Shown piece by piece: positions 1-6,583 of a DNA stretch of 6,782 nt (position 1 is the stretch's first letter; each line of letters begins with the position of its first letter). This DNA comes from Methanoregulaceae archaeon (GTDB lineage: Archaea > Halobacteriota > Methanomicrobia > Methanomicrobiales > Methanospirillaceae). A program made the translations under genes and the position numbers. Below the pieces are notes generated by a model, which did not search any database, was not told where the DNA came from, and worked only from the letters and a program-made list of their open reading frames with translations. Where the stretch lies: assembly GCA_013331215.1 (NCBI GenBank), contig DUGU01000333.1, positions 1-6,782 of the forward strand, in the 5' to 3' direction.

Positions 1-957
1 CGGTTCCCGTTCTCTCCGGACGTCAGGATCCGCCGCCTCCCGGTCGGGAACGTGGTCCGGACCTTCGTGGCCAACACGCTCCGCGTCTGGCGACCGTTCC
101 AGTTTCTCGCCGCGATCGACGAGGAGCGCCCGGACATCCTCCACTTCAACGGGGCGTCGCTCTGGTATGCCCTGCTCCTGCCGATTCTGACCCGCCGGTA
201 TCCGGTTATCGTCACCATCCACGACGTGAACCCCCACCCCGGCTCGCGCGCCTGGGACCAGGAAGTCGCACGGCGCCTCTTCCTTCGGTACGCGGATGCC
301 GTGATCGTTCATGGCGAGTGGGCGCGGAAACAGCTCGGCGCGTCCCAGCCCTGCTACGTGATCCCCCACGGGGACTACTCGTTCTATGCCGGGATTGGCG
401 GCGATGCAGTCGCGGAGGAGGACGCGGTCCTCTTCTTCGGCCGGATCGAGCCATATAAGGGACTGCAGTACCTACTCAAGGCGATGCCGCTCGTCTGGGC
501 CGCGTCGCCGTCGACGCGGCTTATCGTCGCGGGCGACGGTTCCCTCGCGCCGTACGGAGACCTCCTGGACGACGAACGGATCGAGGTCGTCAACCGTTTC
601 ATAGACGACGCCGAGGTCCCGGTGCTCTTCTCTCGCGCGCGGCTCGTGATTCTCCCGTACATCGAGGGAACCCAGACGGGGGTAATCCCGATCGCGTACG
701 CCTTTAAAAAGCCCGTCGTGGTCACGGACGTCGGAGCCATCCCCGAGGTCGTCGAGGAGGGCGCCACCGGCTGGATCGTCCCCCCACGCGACCCCGGAGA
801 GCTCGCTAGGGGAATCTTGAAGTCGCTGCAGAACGAACCTTTGAGGACTACCATGGGTGCGGCCGCTTACGAGAAGATGACCCGCGAGCTCTCCTGGGGC
901 CCGATATCGGATCGGACGATCGCTGCATACCGCGAGGTCGTGGAGCGCTTCGGATGA
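1..957 (+). CDS. GT4-family glycosyltransferase, 5' end cut by window edge
   Basis: This is a retaining, GT-B-fold glycosyltransferase that probably adds a sugar from an activated donor to a surface glycan or glycolipid on the cytoplasmic side of the membrane. The frame is open from base 1 (318 visible residues), while GT4 enzymes usually have about 360-400, so the true start lies upstream. The GTG at 52 is probably internal. Counting from that GTG, the N-terminal half shows VTIHDVNPHPG (54-64) and the linker IPHG (104-107). The donor-binding half shows FFGRIEPYKG (128-137), LIVAGDG (157-163), the EGTQTG segment (205-210), KKPVVVTDVGAIPE (219-232) and GATGWIVPP (237-245). The second glutamate of the usual E-x7-E motif is replaced by proline (P213). 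The stop codon overlaps the next gene's start (ATGA at 954-957), which indicates a translationally coupled pair. The family call is secure, but the sugar and acceptor cannot be told. Confidence 0.94.
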   Translation, partial: RFPFSPDVRIRRLPVGNVVRTFVANTLRVWRPFQFLAAIDEERPDILHFNGASLWYALLLPILTRRYPVIVTIHDVNPHPGSRAWDQEVARRLFLRYADAVIVHGEWARKQLGASQPCYVIPHGDYSFYAGIGGDAVAEEDAVLFFGRIEPYKGLQYLLKAMPLVWAASPSTRLIVAGDGSLAPYGDLLDDERIEVVNRFIDDAEVPVLFSRARLVILPYIEGTQTGVIPIAYAFKKPVVVTDVGAIPEVVEEGATGWIVPPRDPGELARGILKSLQNEPLRTTMGAAAYEKMTRELSWGPISDRTIAAYREVVERFG

Positions 958-3179
958 GGATCCGAGACCCGTTCCGCCTCAATGACTGGGGAATTGTCCC
1001 GTTCCTCGGCGTCGTACTCGGTGTCCAGCTCCTGCTCTGGCTCACGCTCGTGCTCGAGGAGAACGGGGCGGGGATCCCGCTTCTCCGGCAGGTAGTCGGG
1101 TTCGTCTACCTGACATGGGTCCCCGGCATCGTCCTGCTCCGTATCCTGCGCGTTCACAAAGTAGGGGGGATCGAGACTCTGCTCTTCTCGGTGGGGCTCT
1201 CGGTCGCGACCGTGATGTTCGTCGGGTTCGCGATCAACACGATCTACCCGATGCTCGACCTCCTCAAGCCGATCTCGGAGGGGCCGCTTTTGATCACGCT
1301 CACGGTCTTCGTCTTCGCCGGGGCCGTGATCGCGTACTTCGTGGACCGCGACTACAACCAGCCCGAGTACATCACGATCGGCGAGACCTTCGGCTGGCCC
1401 GTCTTCCTCTTCGCCCTCCTTCCGTTCCTGGCGATCTTCGGCACCTGGCTCGTCAACAATTACCGGGTCAATACGCTTCTCTTCGTGCTGCTCGCCGCGA
1501 TCGCGATCATCCCGGTGCTCGTCGCATTCCGCCGGATCGTGCCCGAGCGGTTCTATCCGTTCGTGATCTGGACCGTCGCGCTCGCCCTCCTCCTCCACGC
1601 CTCGCTCATCTCGAACCATATCTGGGGATGGGACATAAACCAGGAGTTCTACATCTCGAACCTCGTGGTCCAGAACGCGGCCTGGGACTTCTCGATCTAC
1701 TCGAACATCAACGCGATGCTCTCGATCGTGATGCTCGCGCCGATCTACTCGATCCTCTGCAATATCGACATCGTCTGGATCTTCAAGATCGTGTACCCGG
1801 TCCTCTTCTCGTTCGCGGCGCCGGGCATCTACATGATCGCGCGCCGCCAATCGTACGACCGCGTCGCGTTCTACGGCTCATTCTTCTTCATCACGTTCTT
1901 CGTCTTCTTCACCGAGATGCTCCAGGTGGCGCGGCAGGAGGTCGCCGAGCTCTTCCTCGTGCTGATCGCGCTCCTGATCATCAACAAGGATCTCAACAAG
2001 ATCAAGAAGTACATCATCCTGATCGTCTTCTCGTTCTCGCTCGCGGTCTCGCACTACGGACTGTCGTACCTGTTCATGGTGACGATCGGGCTCGCCTGGG
2101 TCATCCTCGTGGTCTCCGAGCTCGGTTCGCTCAACCGGATCCGCGACCGCTTCTCCCCGCTCTTCGACTGGAAGAAGCGCGGGTACGGCCCGAACTTCCG
2201 GCCGCGCCACGCGGGCGAGCGGGCGATCACGCTCGACTTCGTCCTGCTCTTCTTCATCTTCGCGCTCGGCTGGTACATGTTCATCTCCTCCTCCTCGGCC
2301 CTGAACTCGATCACCGAGCTCGCCCTCCAGTTCTCGAACAATATGGTCTCGGGCTTCCTCGACCCCGAGACAACGCAGGGGCTCTCGATCATCGTCACCA
2401 CGGCGACGACGCCGCTCCACCAGGTCGGTAAATACATACAGGTCATTGCCCAGTTCTTCATCTTCTTCGGGATCCTCTCGCTCCTCCTGAAGCCGCAGAA
2501 GATGGACCTCGGCGGCGAGTACTTCGCGATCGACCGCGAGTACTTCTCCGTCTCGCTCGTCAACTTCGCCCTCGCCGCCGCCGGCGTGGTCCTACCGTTC
2601 TTCTCGAGCGCCCTGAACACGACGCGGCTCTACCAGATCACCCTGATCTTCCTCACGCCGTTCTTTGTCATCGGCGTCCTCGAAGCTTTCCGGTTCCTGC
2701 GGCGCGCGCTCCGGAGGACTGACGTCGACCTCTCGGGCGAGACGGCAACGCGCGCGATCGCCGCGTTCCTCTGCATCTTCGTCCTCTTCAACACGGGCTT
2801 CATCTACTCGGCGCTCGGCGACGAGCCGACCTCCATCGCGCTCGACGACCGGATCGACTACCCTCGGTTCGACGCGCAGGAGATCGCGGGCGCGCAGTGG
2901 CTTCACGCGGTCGGTAACCGGACGATCAACTCGGATGTGCCTCGCGCAGTGATGCTCGAGGGGTTCGTGGGGACCCTGGCGCGAAAGATGCCGGCCGATC
3001 CGGCCGCGGTCCGGAAGAACTCCTACGTCTACCTCGGCACCTACAACGTCCTGAGCAAGAAGCTCTCGCTCGTCCAGGCGAACGCGGCGAGCCAGGTCAG
3101 GGCCTATTACGACATCGGTCCGTACACGGTGCGGAGGGGCGTCATCTACGACAACGGCGGATCCCGGATCTACGAGTGA
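954..3179 (+). CDS. DUF2206-like polytopic membrane protein, possible GT-C-type glycosyltransferase
   Basis: This is a 741-residue integral membrane protein. Hydrophobic segments lie near residues 14-34, 47-65, 76-98, 112-130, 149-167, 172-192, 202-220, 256-290, 304-320, 331-343, 353-388, 427-445, 495-512, 532-550, 560-580 and 600-620. A C-terminal hydrophilic domain covers about 625-741. The segment GWDINQEFY (225-233, D227 and E231) sits after a membrane helix, and SHYG (366-369) and TRLYQ (557-561) are embedded in or next to helices. The C-terminus ends with IYDNGGSRIYE. These features match what I recall of the archaeal DUF2206 family, which often neighbours glycosyltransferases. The acidic loop after an early helix, a conserved arginine and a soluble C-terminal domain resemble lipid-sugar-dependent GT-C enzymes, but catalysis is inference. 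The ATG at 954 overlaps the upstream stop; GGAG at 942-945 is a weak ribosome site. A flippase-like or structural role is possible. Confidence 0.88.
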   Translation: MRIRDPFRLNDWGIVPFLGVVLGVQLLLWLTLVLEENGAGIPLLRQVVGFVYLTWVPGIVLLRILRVHKVGGIETLLFSVGLSVATVMFVGFAINTIYPMLDLLKPISEGPLLITLTVFVFAGAVIAYFVDRDYNQPEYITIGETFGWPVFLFALLPFLAIFGTWLVNNYRVNTLLFVLLAAIAIIPVLVAFRRIVPERFYPFVIWTVALALLLHASLISNHIWGWDINQEFYISNLVVQNAAWDFSIYSNINAMLSIVMLAPIYSILCNIDIVWIFKIVYPVLFSFAAPGIYMIARRQSYDRVAFYGSFFFITFFVFFTEMLQVARQEVAELFLVLIALLIINKDLNKIKKYIILIVFSFSLAVSHYGLSYLFMVTIGLAWVILVVSELGSLNRIRDRFSPLFDWKKRGYGPNFRPRHAGERAITLDFVLLFFIFALGWYMFISSSSALNSITELALQFSNNMVSGFLDPETTQGLSIIVTTATTPLHQVGKYIQVIAQFFIFFGILSLLLKPQKMDLGGEYFAIDREYFSVSLVNFALAAAGVVLPFFSSALNTTRLYQITLIFLTPFFVIGVLEAFRFLRRALRRTDVDLSGETATRAIAAFLCIFVLFNTGFIYSALGDEPTSIALDDRIDYPRFDAQEIAGAQWLHAVGNRTINSDVPRAVMLEGFVGTLARKMPADPAAVRKNSYVYLGTYNVLSKKLSLVQANAASQVRAYYDIGPYTVRRGVIYDNGGSRIYE

Positions 3180-3180
3180 G

Positions 3181-3205
3181 CGGGCACCTGCCCGGTCTCT
3201 TTTCT
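3181..3205 (+). terminator. Hairpin plus pyrimidine tract after the glycan gene pair
   Basis: Two bases after the DUF2206-like stop codon, CGGGC (3181-3185) pairs with GCCCG (3190-3194) around the loop ACCT. The tract GTCTCTTTTCT (3195-3205) follows. It sits between converging genes, where a terminator is expected, and archaeal termination favours U-rich tracts. The stem is short, so this is a moderate call. Confidence 0.5.
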
Positions 3206-3256
3206 GACGCAGCTCGCGGTCGGGAGAAGAGTAGCGGTCTTCGCCGTTCCCCGGTG
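3206..3256 (-). other. Short convergent spacer after the operon
   Basis: This is the gap between the two converging transcription units. Read on the - strand it holds a pyrimidine-rich stretch (CTACTCTTCTCCC, complement of 3221-3233), which could serve as a weak 3' end signal for the operon. I see no clear hairpin here and no gene. Confidence 0.3.
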
Positions 3257-4360
3257 TCAGAGGGGGACGGCCGGGTCAAGCTGGACTTCGATCGTCGCAC
3301 CAGCAGTCCCGATGGCGGCCAGCGCGCCGATCGCGCCGCGTCCGCCGTGAAGTGTCGCCCCGGTCCCGGACGCCACGGCGACGGCCTCCTCGCGTGTAAC
3401 GTGGCCCGTGCGCGCGCTGGCAGCGAACTCCCTGAGCGCTTCGGGCACCTGGAAACCGCTCCGGATCGCGACCCCCCACTCCGGCGAGAAAGCCTCGTCC
3501 GAGACGAACCGGACGGCATGATGGGCCACGGTGGCGAGTACGCCGGGCTCGACCGCGAGCTCGAGGTAACTGCAGGCATTCCCAGCGGTCCGCTCCGCGA
3601 TCCCGGGGTCGAGCATGACGACACGGTGGCCGATCGGCTGCACCCCCTCGAGACGCGCGAGGTGCTGGAGCAGGGCGAGCGCGAGGGCGAAGGTGGCGCC
3701 GCCGCCCGCGGCGTCCGTGTCGTCGATCCCAATCAGGATGTGAACGAGGGCGCGGGTCACCACCTCCGCCCGGGTGAGCGCGCCCGCGCGCTCGAGCCGG
3801 ACCTCGAGAACCCCGTCGGCATGTCCGATCATCTCCGTGAGCGAGTAGGCCGGCCCGCCGATCGACCGGAGCTCCTGGATGACAAGGCCGTCCTCGAGCC
3901 GGACCCCCTCGACGCCCACCGCAGGGAGCGGAGGCAGCCCGATATCGAGCCGGCGCCGTCCGACGCGCGCCGTCTCGCGGAGCAGGTTCCCGTCCCGCTC
4001 GACCGATTCGATCACGCCCCCGGCGGCACGGTGGTGGTACCCGCAGAAGCCGGCGCACGCGGACGAGAGGCACTTGTGGAAGATCGCCACCTCGTCGCCG
4101 TCTATTGTCGTGAAGACCCGGCGGCAGGTCGAGTGCGGCATGGCGCTGATGGCGACGAACCGCGCGCCGTACCGTCCACGGCTTCCGACCTGCCCGGCGA
4201 CGCAGCCCTCGGCCTCGAGCCGCTTGACCCAGTCCTGCACGGTGGAGCGGGGCAGCCCGAGCGTGACCGCTATTTCGGCAATGGTGAAGGAGCCGCTCTC
4301 GAGCGTGACCTGCCGCATCAGGGAGAGGAGCTGCCGTCGTCGCTCGAGCACGCGGGACAT
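3257..4360 (-). CDS. HTH protein fused to a TiaS-like kinase-type domain, with a four-cysteine segment
   Basis: This 367-residue protein has three visible parts. Residues about 1-60 form a winged-helix/HTH (TIAEIAVTLGLPRSTVQDWVKRLEAEG at 26-52). Residues about 75-110 carry four cysteines (C79, C97, C102, C106) plus histidines H95, H109 and H110, fit for a metal or iron-sulfur site. Residues about 205-367 carry HILIGIDDTD (207-216) and GGRGAIGALAAIG (339-351). Those two are signature motifs of the nucleotide-binding kinase-like module of TiaS, the archaeal tRNA(Ile2) agmatinylcytidine synthetase. The OB-fold and zinc-ribbon of full TiaS do not fit in the length, so a standard tRNA-modifying role is unlikely. 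A relative of the methanogenesis marker 11 group is possible but unconfirmed. It is the last gene of the operon, 3 bases after hom. A GGGTGA ribosome site (complement of 4364-4369) overlaps the hom stop. It could be an amino-acid or nucleotide-responsive regulator; the function is unknown. Confidence 0.85.
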   Translation of the reverse strand: MSRVLERRRQLLSLMRQVTLESGSFTIAEIAVTLGLPRSTVQDWVKRLEAEGCVAGQVGSRGRYGARFVAISAMPHSTCRRVFTTIDGDEVAIFHKCLSSACAGFCGYHHRAAGGVIESVERDGNLLRETARVGRRRLDIGLPPLPAVGVEGVRLEDGLVIQELRSIGGPAYSLTEMIGHADGVLEVRLERAGALTRAEVVTRALVHILIGIDDTDAAGGGATFALALALLQHLARLEGVQPIGHRVVMLDPGIAERTAGNACSYLELAVEPGVLATVAHHAVRFVSDEAFSPEWGVAIRSGFQVPEALREFAASARTGHVTREEAVAVASGTGATLHGGRGAIGALAAIGTAGATIEVQLDPAVPL

Positions 4361-4363
4361 GTC

Positions 4364-5353
4364 TCACCCGCACTCGACGTAGCGATCCCGGATTGCGATC
4401 AGGTCGCCGATCAGGGCCGACGCGGTCTCGACTGATCCGGCGCCCTTGCCCATCAGGGTGACCTCGCCGGCCATGTCCGTCGAGAGCATGACCGCGTTGA
4501 GCGTCCCCTCGATCACGAGCGGGTGGTTCCGCGGCAGGACGCGCGGGGCGACCCGGAGCAGGTTCTCCGCCGGCACCACCTCGCCGATCAGCCGGATCGT
4601 GCAGTCCTGGTCGGCGGCGAGGCGGAGCGCGTCCACGGTCAGACCGTCGATCCCGGTGATCGCGATGTCGTCGAGGGTCACACCGAGGTTCCAGCAGGTG
4701 TTCGCGAGGATCACGAGCTTGATCGCCGCGTCGATCCCCCGAACGTCGTAGGTCGGGTCGGCCTCGGCGTACCCGAGCTCGCGCGCCTCTGCCAGGGCCT
4801 GCTCGTAGGTCAGGCCCTCGTCGTCCATCCGGGTCAGGATGTAGTTGCAGGTGCCGTTCAGCACGCCCGTGATCGAGGAGAACCGGTTCCCCGCAAGGCC
4901 GTCGCGGATCGCATGGATCACGGGAATCGCCCCGCCGACGGTCGCCTCGTACCGGAGCGCAACCCCCGCATCCTCGGCGAGAGCCGCGAGCCCGGCGTGG
5001 TCCGCTGCGATCGGCCCCTTGTTCGAGGTAACCACGTGTTTTCCCCGCTCGAGGGCCGACCGGATGTGGGTGAGCGCCGGCTCGCCGGTCACCGCGTTGG
5101 TCGGGGTCAGTTCGACGAGCACGTCGTACGCCCCGGAGTCGATAACATCGGAGGCGGTCAGACCCGAGGGGCCACACCGTCCGGTAACGCACTTCGTGTC
5201 GAGGATCGCGGCCGGGTCGAGCCCGGCGGGGTCGATGCAGGCCGACGACGAGTCGGCGACCGCGGTCAGCACGAGGCCGATCTCCGGTTTCGCCGCGAGC
5301 ATCCGGAGGAGACCTTTGCCGACTGCCCCGAGCCCGAGCACGGCGACCCTCAT
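4364..5353 (-). CDS. hom: Homoserine dehydrogenase, short monofunctional form
   Basis: The enzyme reduces aspartate-4-semialdehyde to homoserine with NAD(P)H in the cytoplasm, at the branch to threonine and methionine. The 329-residue protein starts with a Rossmann fold: VAVLGLGAVGKG (3-14) carries GxGxxG at 7-12. ELTPT (81-85) and SNKGPIA (110-116, K112) follow, then GVLNGTCNYIL (163-173). The substrate and catalytic segment is YAEADPTYDVRGIDAAIK (195-212), with E197, D203, D208 and K212 in family-typical places. GKGAG (302-306) closes the cofactor region. The length fits the catalytic core only; there is no fused aspartokinase and no C-terminal ACT domain. The ACT function sits in the upstream gene, whose stop overlaps this start (ATGA, 5350-5353), which suggests translational coupling and perhaps a complex. 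There is no strong separate ribosome site. The assignment is secure. Confidence 0.97.
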   Translation of the reverse strand: MRVAVLGLGAVGKGLLRMLAAKPEIGLVLTAVADSSSACIDPAGLDPAAILDTKCVTGRCGPSGLTASDVIDSGAYDVLVELTPTNAVTGEPALTHIRSALERGKHVVTSNKGPIAADHAGLAALAEDAGVALRYEATVGGAIPVIHAIRDGLAGNRFSSITGVLNGTCNYILTRMDDEGLTYEQALAEARELGYAEADPTYDVRGIDAAIKLVILANTCWNLGVTLDDIAITGIDGLTVDALRLAADQDCTIRLIGEVVPAENLLRVAPRVLPRNHPLVIEGTLNAVMLSTDMAGEVTLMGKGAGSVETASALIGDLIAIRDRYVECG

Positions 5354-5844
5354 GCCTCGGCCCCCGCGAGCGGCTCGACGATCAACAGCCCCTTCTCAGC
5401 CGCAACCGAGCGGAGGATGTCGAGGGCCCGTCCCATCTCGGAGCGGGTGGTCGCCTTGATCGTGATCAGCGCGGTCGACGGCTCGGCGATGGCGGGCATG
5501 TGGACGTTCAACTCGGCCACCTCGGCGAAACCGGTGGCATCGATCCGGCCGATCGTGTCCCCGATGTCGGTGTGGATCAGGTGGCCGATCATGATCACGG
5601 ACTGCCGGTAGAGGAGCCGCTCCTCGCCGAGACGAAGGATGCTGACGCCCTGGACCTTGATCGCGGCCACGAGCGCGTCGAGCCGCTCCTGAGCGATCTC
5701 GAGGACGATCTGGACTCCAAGAGTATCGGACGGCGACTCCGGCTCCCGCTGGTGGATCACGGCGATGATGTTGCCGCCGTACTCCGAGATCGGCGTCAGG
5801 GCCGCCACGAGCTGCCCCGGGCTGTCCTTCATCTCCAGTTTCAT
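5350..5844 (-). CDS. Two-ACT-domain protein, likely regulatory partner of homoserine dehydrogenase
   Basis: Starting at the ATG at 5844 the protein has 164 residues and two ACT-like units. The first (about 1-75) opens with MKLEMKDSPGQL and continues with ISEYGGNIIAV, the glycine-turn region that normally binds an amino acid. The second (about 80-158) runs from SVIMIGHLIHTDIGDTIG to the LLIVEPL end. ACT domains sense amino acids such as threonine. Located just upstream of, and overlapping, an ACT-less homoserine dehydrogenase, it probably provides feedback control in trans. The frame is open to a TTG at 5922, but those 26 extra residues are ACT-unlike and cover a TATA-like element. The ATG at 5844 follows AGGT at a suitable distance and begins exactly at the domain, so I prefer it. 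The ligand is inferred. Confidence 0.9.
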   Translation of the reverse strand: MKLEMKDSPGQLVAALTPISEYGGNIIAVIHQREPESPSDTLGVQIVLEIAQERLDALVAAIKVQGVSILRLGEERLLYRQSVIMIGHLIHTDIGDTIGRIDATGFAEVAELNVHMPAIAEPSTALITIKATTRSEMGRALDILRSVAAEKGLLIVEPLAGAEA

Positions 5845-5896
5845 AGAGACCTGCAGACGGACCACCTTCTTCTGCTGGTACCTTGCACGAGGTGAT

Positions 5897-5907
5897 GGAT
5901 AAGCCTT
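5897..5907 (-). promoter_or_regulatory. Candidate TATA-box promoter of the ACT-hom-HTH operon
   Basis: On the - strand the sequence reads AAGGCTTATCC, with the TATA-like core CTTATCC preceded by a purine-rich, BRE-like stretch. Counting the usual 25 or so bases downstream puts a transcription start near 5874, giving a leader of about 30 bases before the ATG at 5844. The position fits well, but the match to the TATA consensus is imperfect. Confidence 0.45.
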
Positions 5908-5932
5908 GTTTGTTGTCCCCAACGGGTAGGAC

Positions 5933-6039
5933 TACGGAAAGGGTTTCGAGGATGATTGGAAGGTTGAAGGACAGACGGTAACAGTGGTTCGGAAGGCAGG
6001 AATTATGTGATCATCCTCGGACGAACGGATGATTCCGTA
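5933..6039. repeat. Nested inverted repeats with a competing hairpin
   Basis: TACGGAA (5933-5939) pairs with TTCCGTA (6033-6039). Inside it, CGAGGATGAT (5947-5956) pairs perfectly with ATCATCCTCG (6010-6019). ATCATCC (6010-6016) can instead pair with GGATGAT (6027-6033), so the two folds exclude each other. This could be an operator, a structured leader or a non-coding RNA. Inverted repeats of about 10 bases can also arise by chance in a gap this size. Confidence 0.35.
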
Positions 6040-6094
6040 ATATTTTGCCGATGCCGCCGATAAGAATGCGACCGCATCACGAGGAATTTCTGGC

Positions 6095-6119
6095 AAAGAT
6101 ATTAAAATAAAGATCAATA
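6095..6119 (-). promoter_or_regulatory. AT-rich block: possible terminator of the small gene or distal promoter
   Basis: Read on the - strand this is a T-rich stretch containing TTTATTTTAATATC. It lies about 110 bases past the stop of the small membrane-protein frame and could end that transcript as a U-rich archaeal terminator. It also contains a TTTAATAT-like TATA element that would start a transcript near 6077, giving the ACT-hom operon a leader of about 230 bases that includes the nested repeats. Sequence alone cannot decide between the two. Confidence 0.35.
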
Positions 6120-6226
6120 CGTGGTTGTCGCCGGGACACCCGTCACCGATGCGCCCCTCCCATCGCGCTCCTCAGGAACCGACGGATCGTACGAATGACA
6201 ACGAGGTCGGATCGTTCCAGGGGCTC

Positions 6227-6373
6227 TCAGAATCCGATCCGCAGATTCGTGAGTGCAATCGCGATGCTCACGCCGATTGCCGCTACGTAGAGGATTATCG
6301 ATCCGAGCTCGTACCAGGCCCAACGGGCGCGGTGGTCTTCCAACCGGGCCGGGACGTCGCTGAAGCAGTTCAT
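6227..6373 (-). CDS. Small single-span membrane protein, unrecognised, 48 residues
   Basis: I do not recognise this protein. It starts at ATG 6373 and stops with TGA at 6227-6229. The N-terminal part is polar and charged (MNCFSDVPARLEDHRARW, 1-18). It is followed by an aromatic edge (WYELGS, 20-25) and one clear hydrophobic helix (IILYVAAIGVSIAIAL, 26-41), then a short tail LTNLRIGF. The switch from a charged, tryptophan-flanked head to a clean membrane helix is hard to explain by chance. AGGT (complement of 6381-6384) lies 7 bases before the ATG, and an AAATTTT element at 6420-6426 is placed to act as a TATA box. The gene stands alone, pointing away from the gene at 6714. Positive residues before the helix suggest that the N-terminus stays in the cytoplasm. 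No function can be assigned. Confidence 0.6.
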   Translation of the reverse strand: MNCFSDVPARLEDHRARWAWYELGSIILYVAAIGVSIAIALTNLRIGF

Positions 6374-6419
6374 GGAGGATACCTGGTCCGGCACCGCCAA
6401 TAGCCCTTGATGCTACGGC

Positions 6420-6427
6420 AAAATTTG
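6420..6427 (-). promoter_or_regulatory. Candidate TATA element for the small membrane-protein gene
   Basis: The - strand reads CAAATTTT here, the most AT-rich stretch between the small gene and the right-edge gene. A start about 26 bases downstream falls near 6397, which leaves a leader of about 24 bases before the ATG at 6373 and includes the AGGT ribosome site. Confidence 0.35.
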
Positions 6428-6493
6428 ACGGTATTTCCCGGAATCGCTGGGAAACGGGTCTCCGGTACGACCTGACCTGATTCACGTCGCCCT

Positions 6494-6533
6494 GGATGCG
6501 ATGAATGTCGGGCTGCTCATCCGACGTTGATCC
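6494..6533. repeat. Imperfect hairpin in the divergent region
   Basis: AATGTCGG (6504-6511) pairs with CCGACGTT (6521-6528) with one G-U pair and a 9-base loop. GGAT (6494-6497) and ATCC (6530-6533) could extend it across an asymmetric internal loop. It is modest in a GC-rich region. Confidence 0.25.
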
Positions 6534-6583
6534 GAGGGCAGGGGCAGACCGGATAATGCCGAACCTGCGGATGGAAGGGACAT

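Larger units (their letters stand above)
5908..6226. other. Non-coding gap with inverted repeats and an AT-rich block
   Basis: I see no convincing gene here on either strand. The stretch is richer in A and T than its neighbours. It holds a nested pair of inverted repeats (5933-6039), a smaller overlapping hairpin (6010-6033) and a strongly AT-rich block (6095-6119). A 61-codon frame on the - strand (5932-6117) would start at a TTG and shows no family features. Confidence 0.6.

Noticed and set aside
3176..4435. + strand open frame of 419 codons
   Set aside because: It lies antisense to the HTH gene and has a charged, low-complexity translation without recognisable motifs, whereas the - strand frame carries clear family motifs.
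3276..5192. Long - strand open frame of 638 codons
   Set aside because: It overlaps hom and the HTH gene in another frame. Its translation is arginine-, glycine- and proline-rich with no domain, typical of a shadow frame in GC-rich DNA.
5932..6117. - strand frame of 61 codons in the operon's upstream gap
   Set aside because: It starts at a TTG inside the AT-rich block, has no clear ribosome site and no domain, and its sequence is better explained by inverted repeats.
6125..6403. + strand open frame of 92 codons
   Set aside because: It is antisense to the small membrane-protein frame and has a polar, featureless translation and no ribosome site that I can see.
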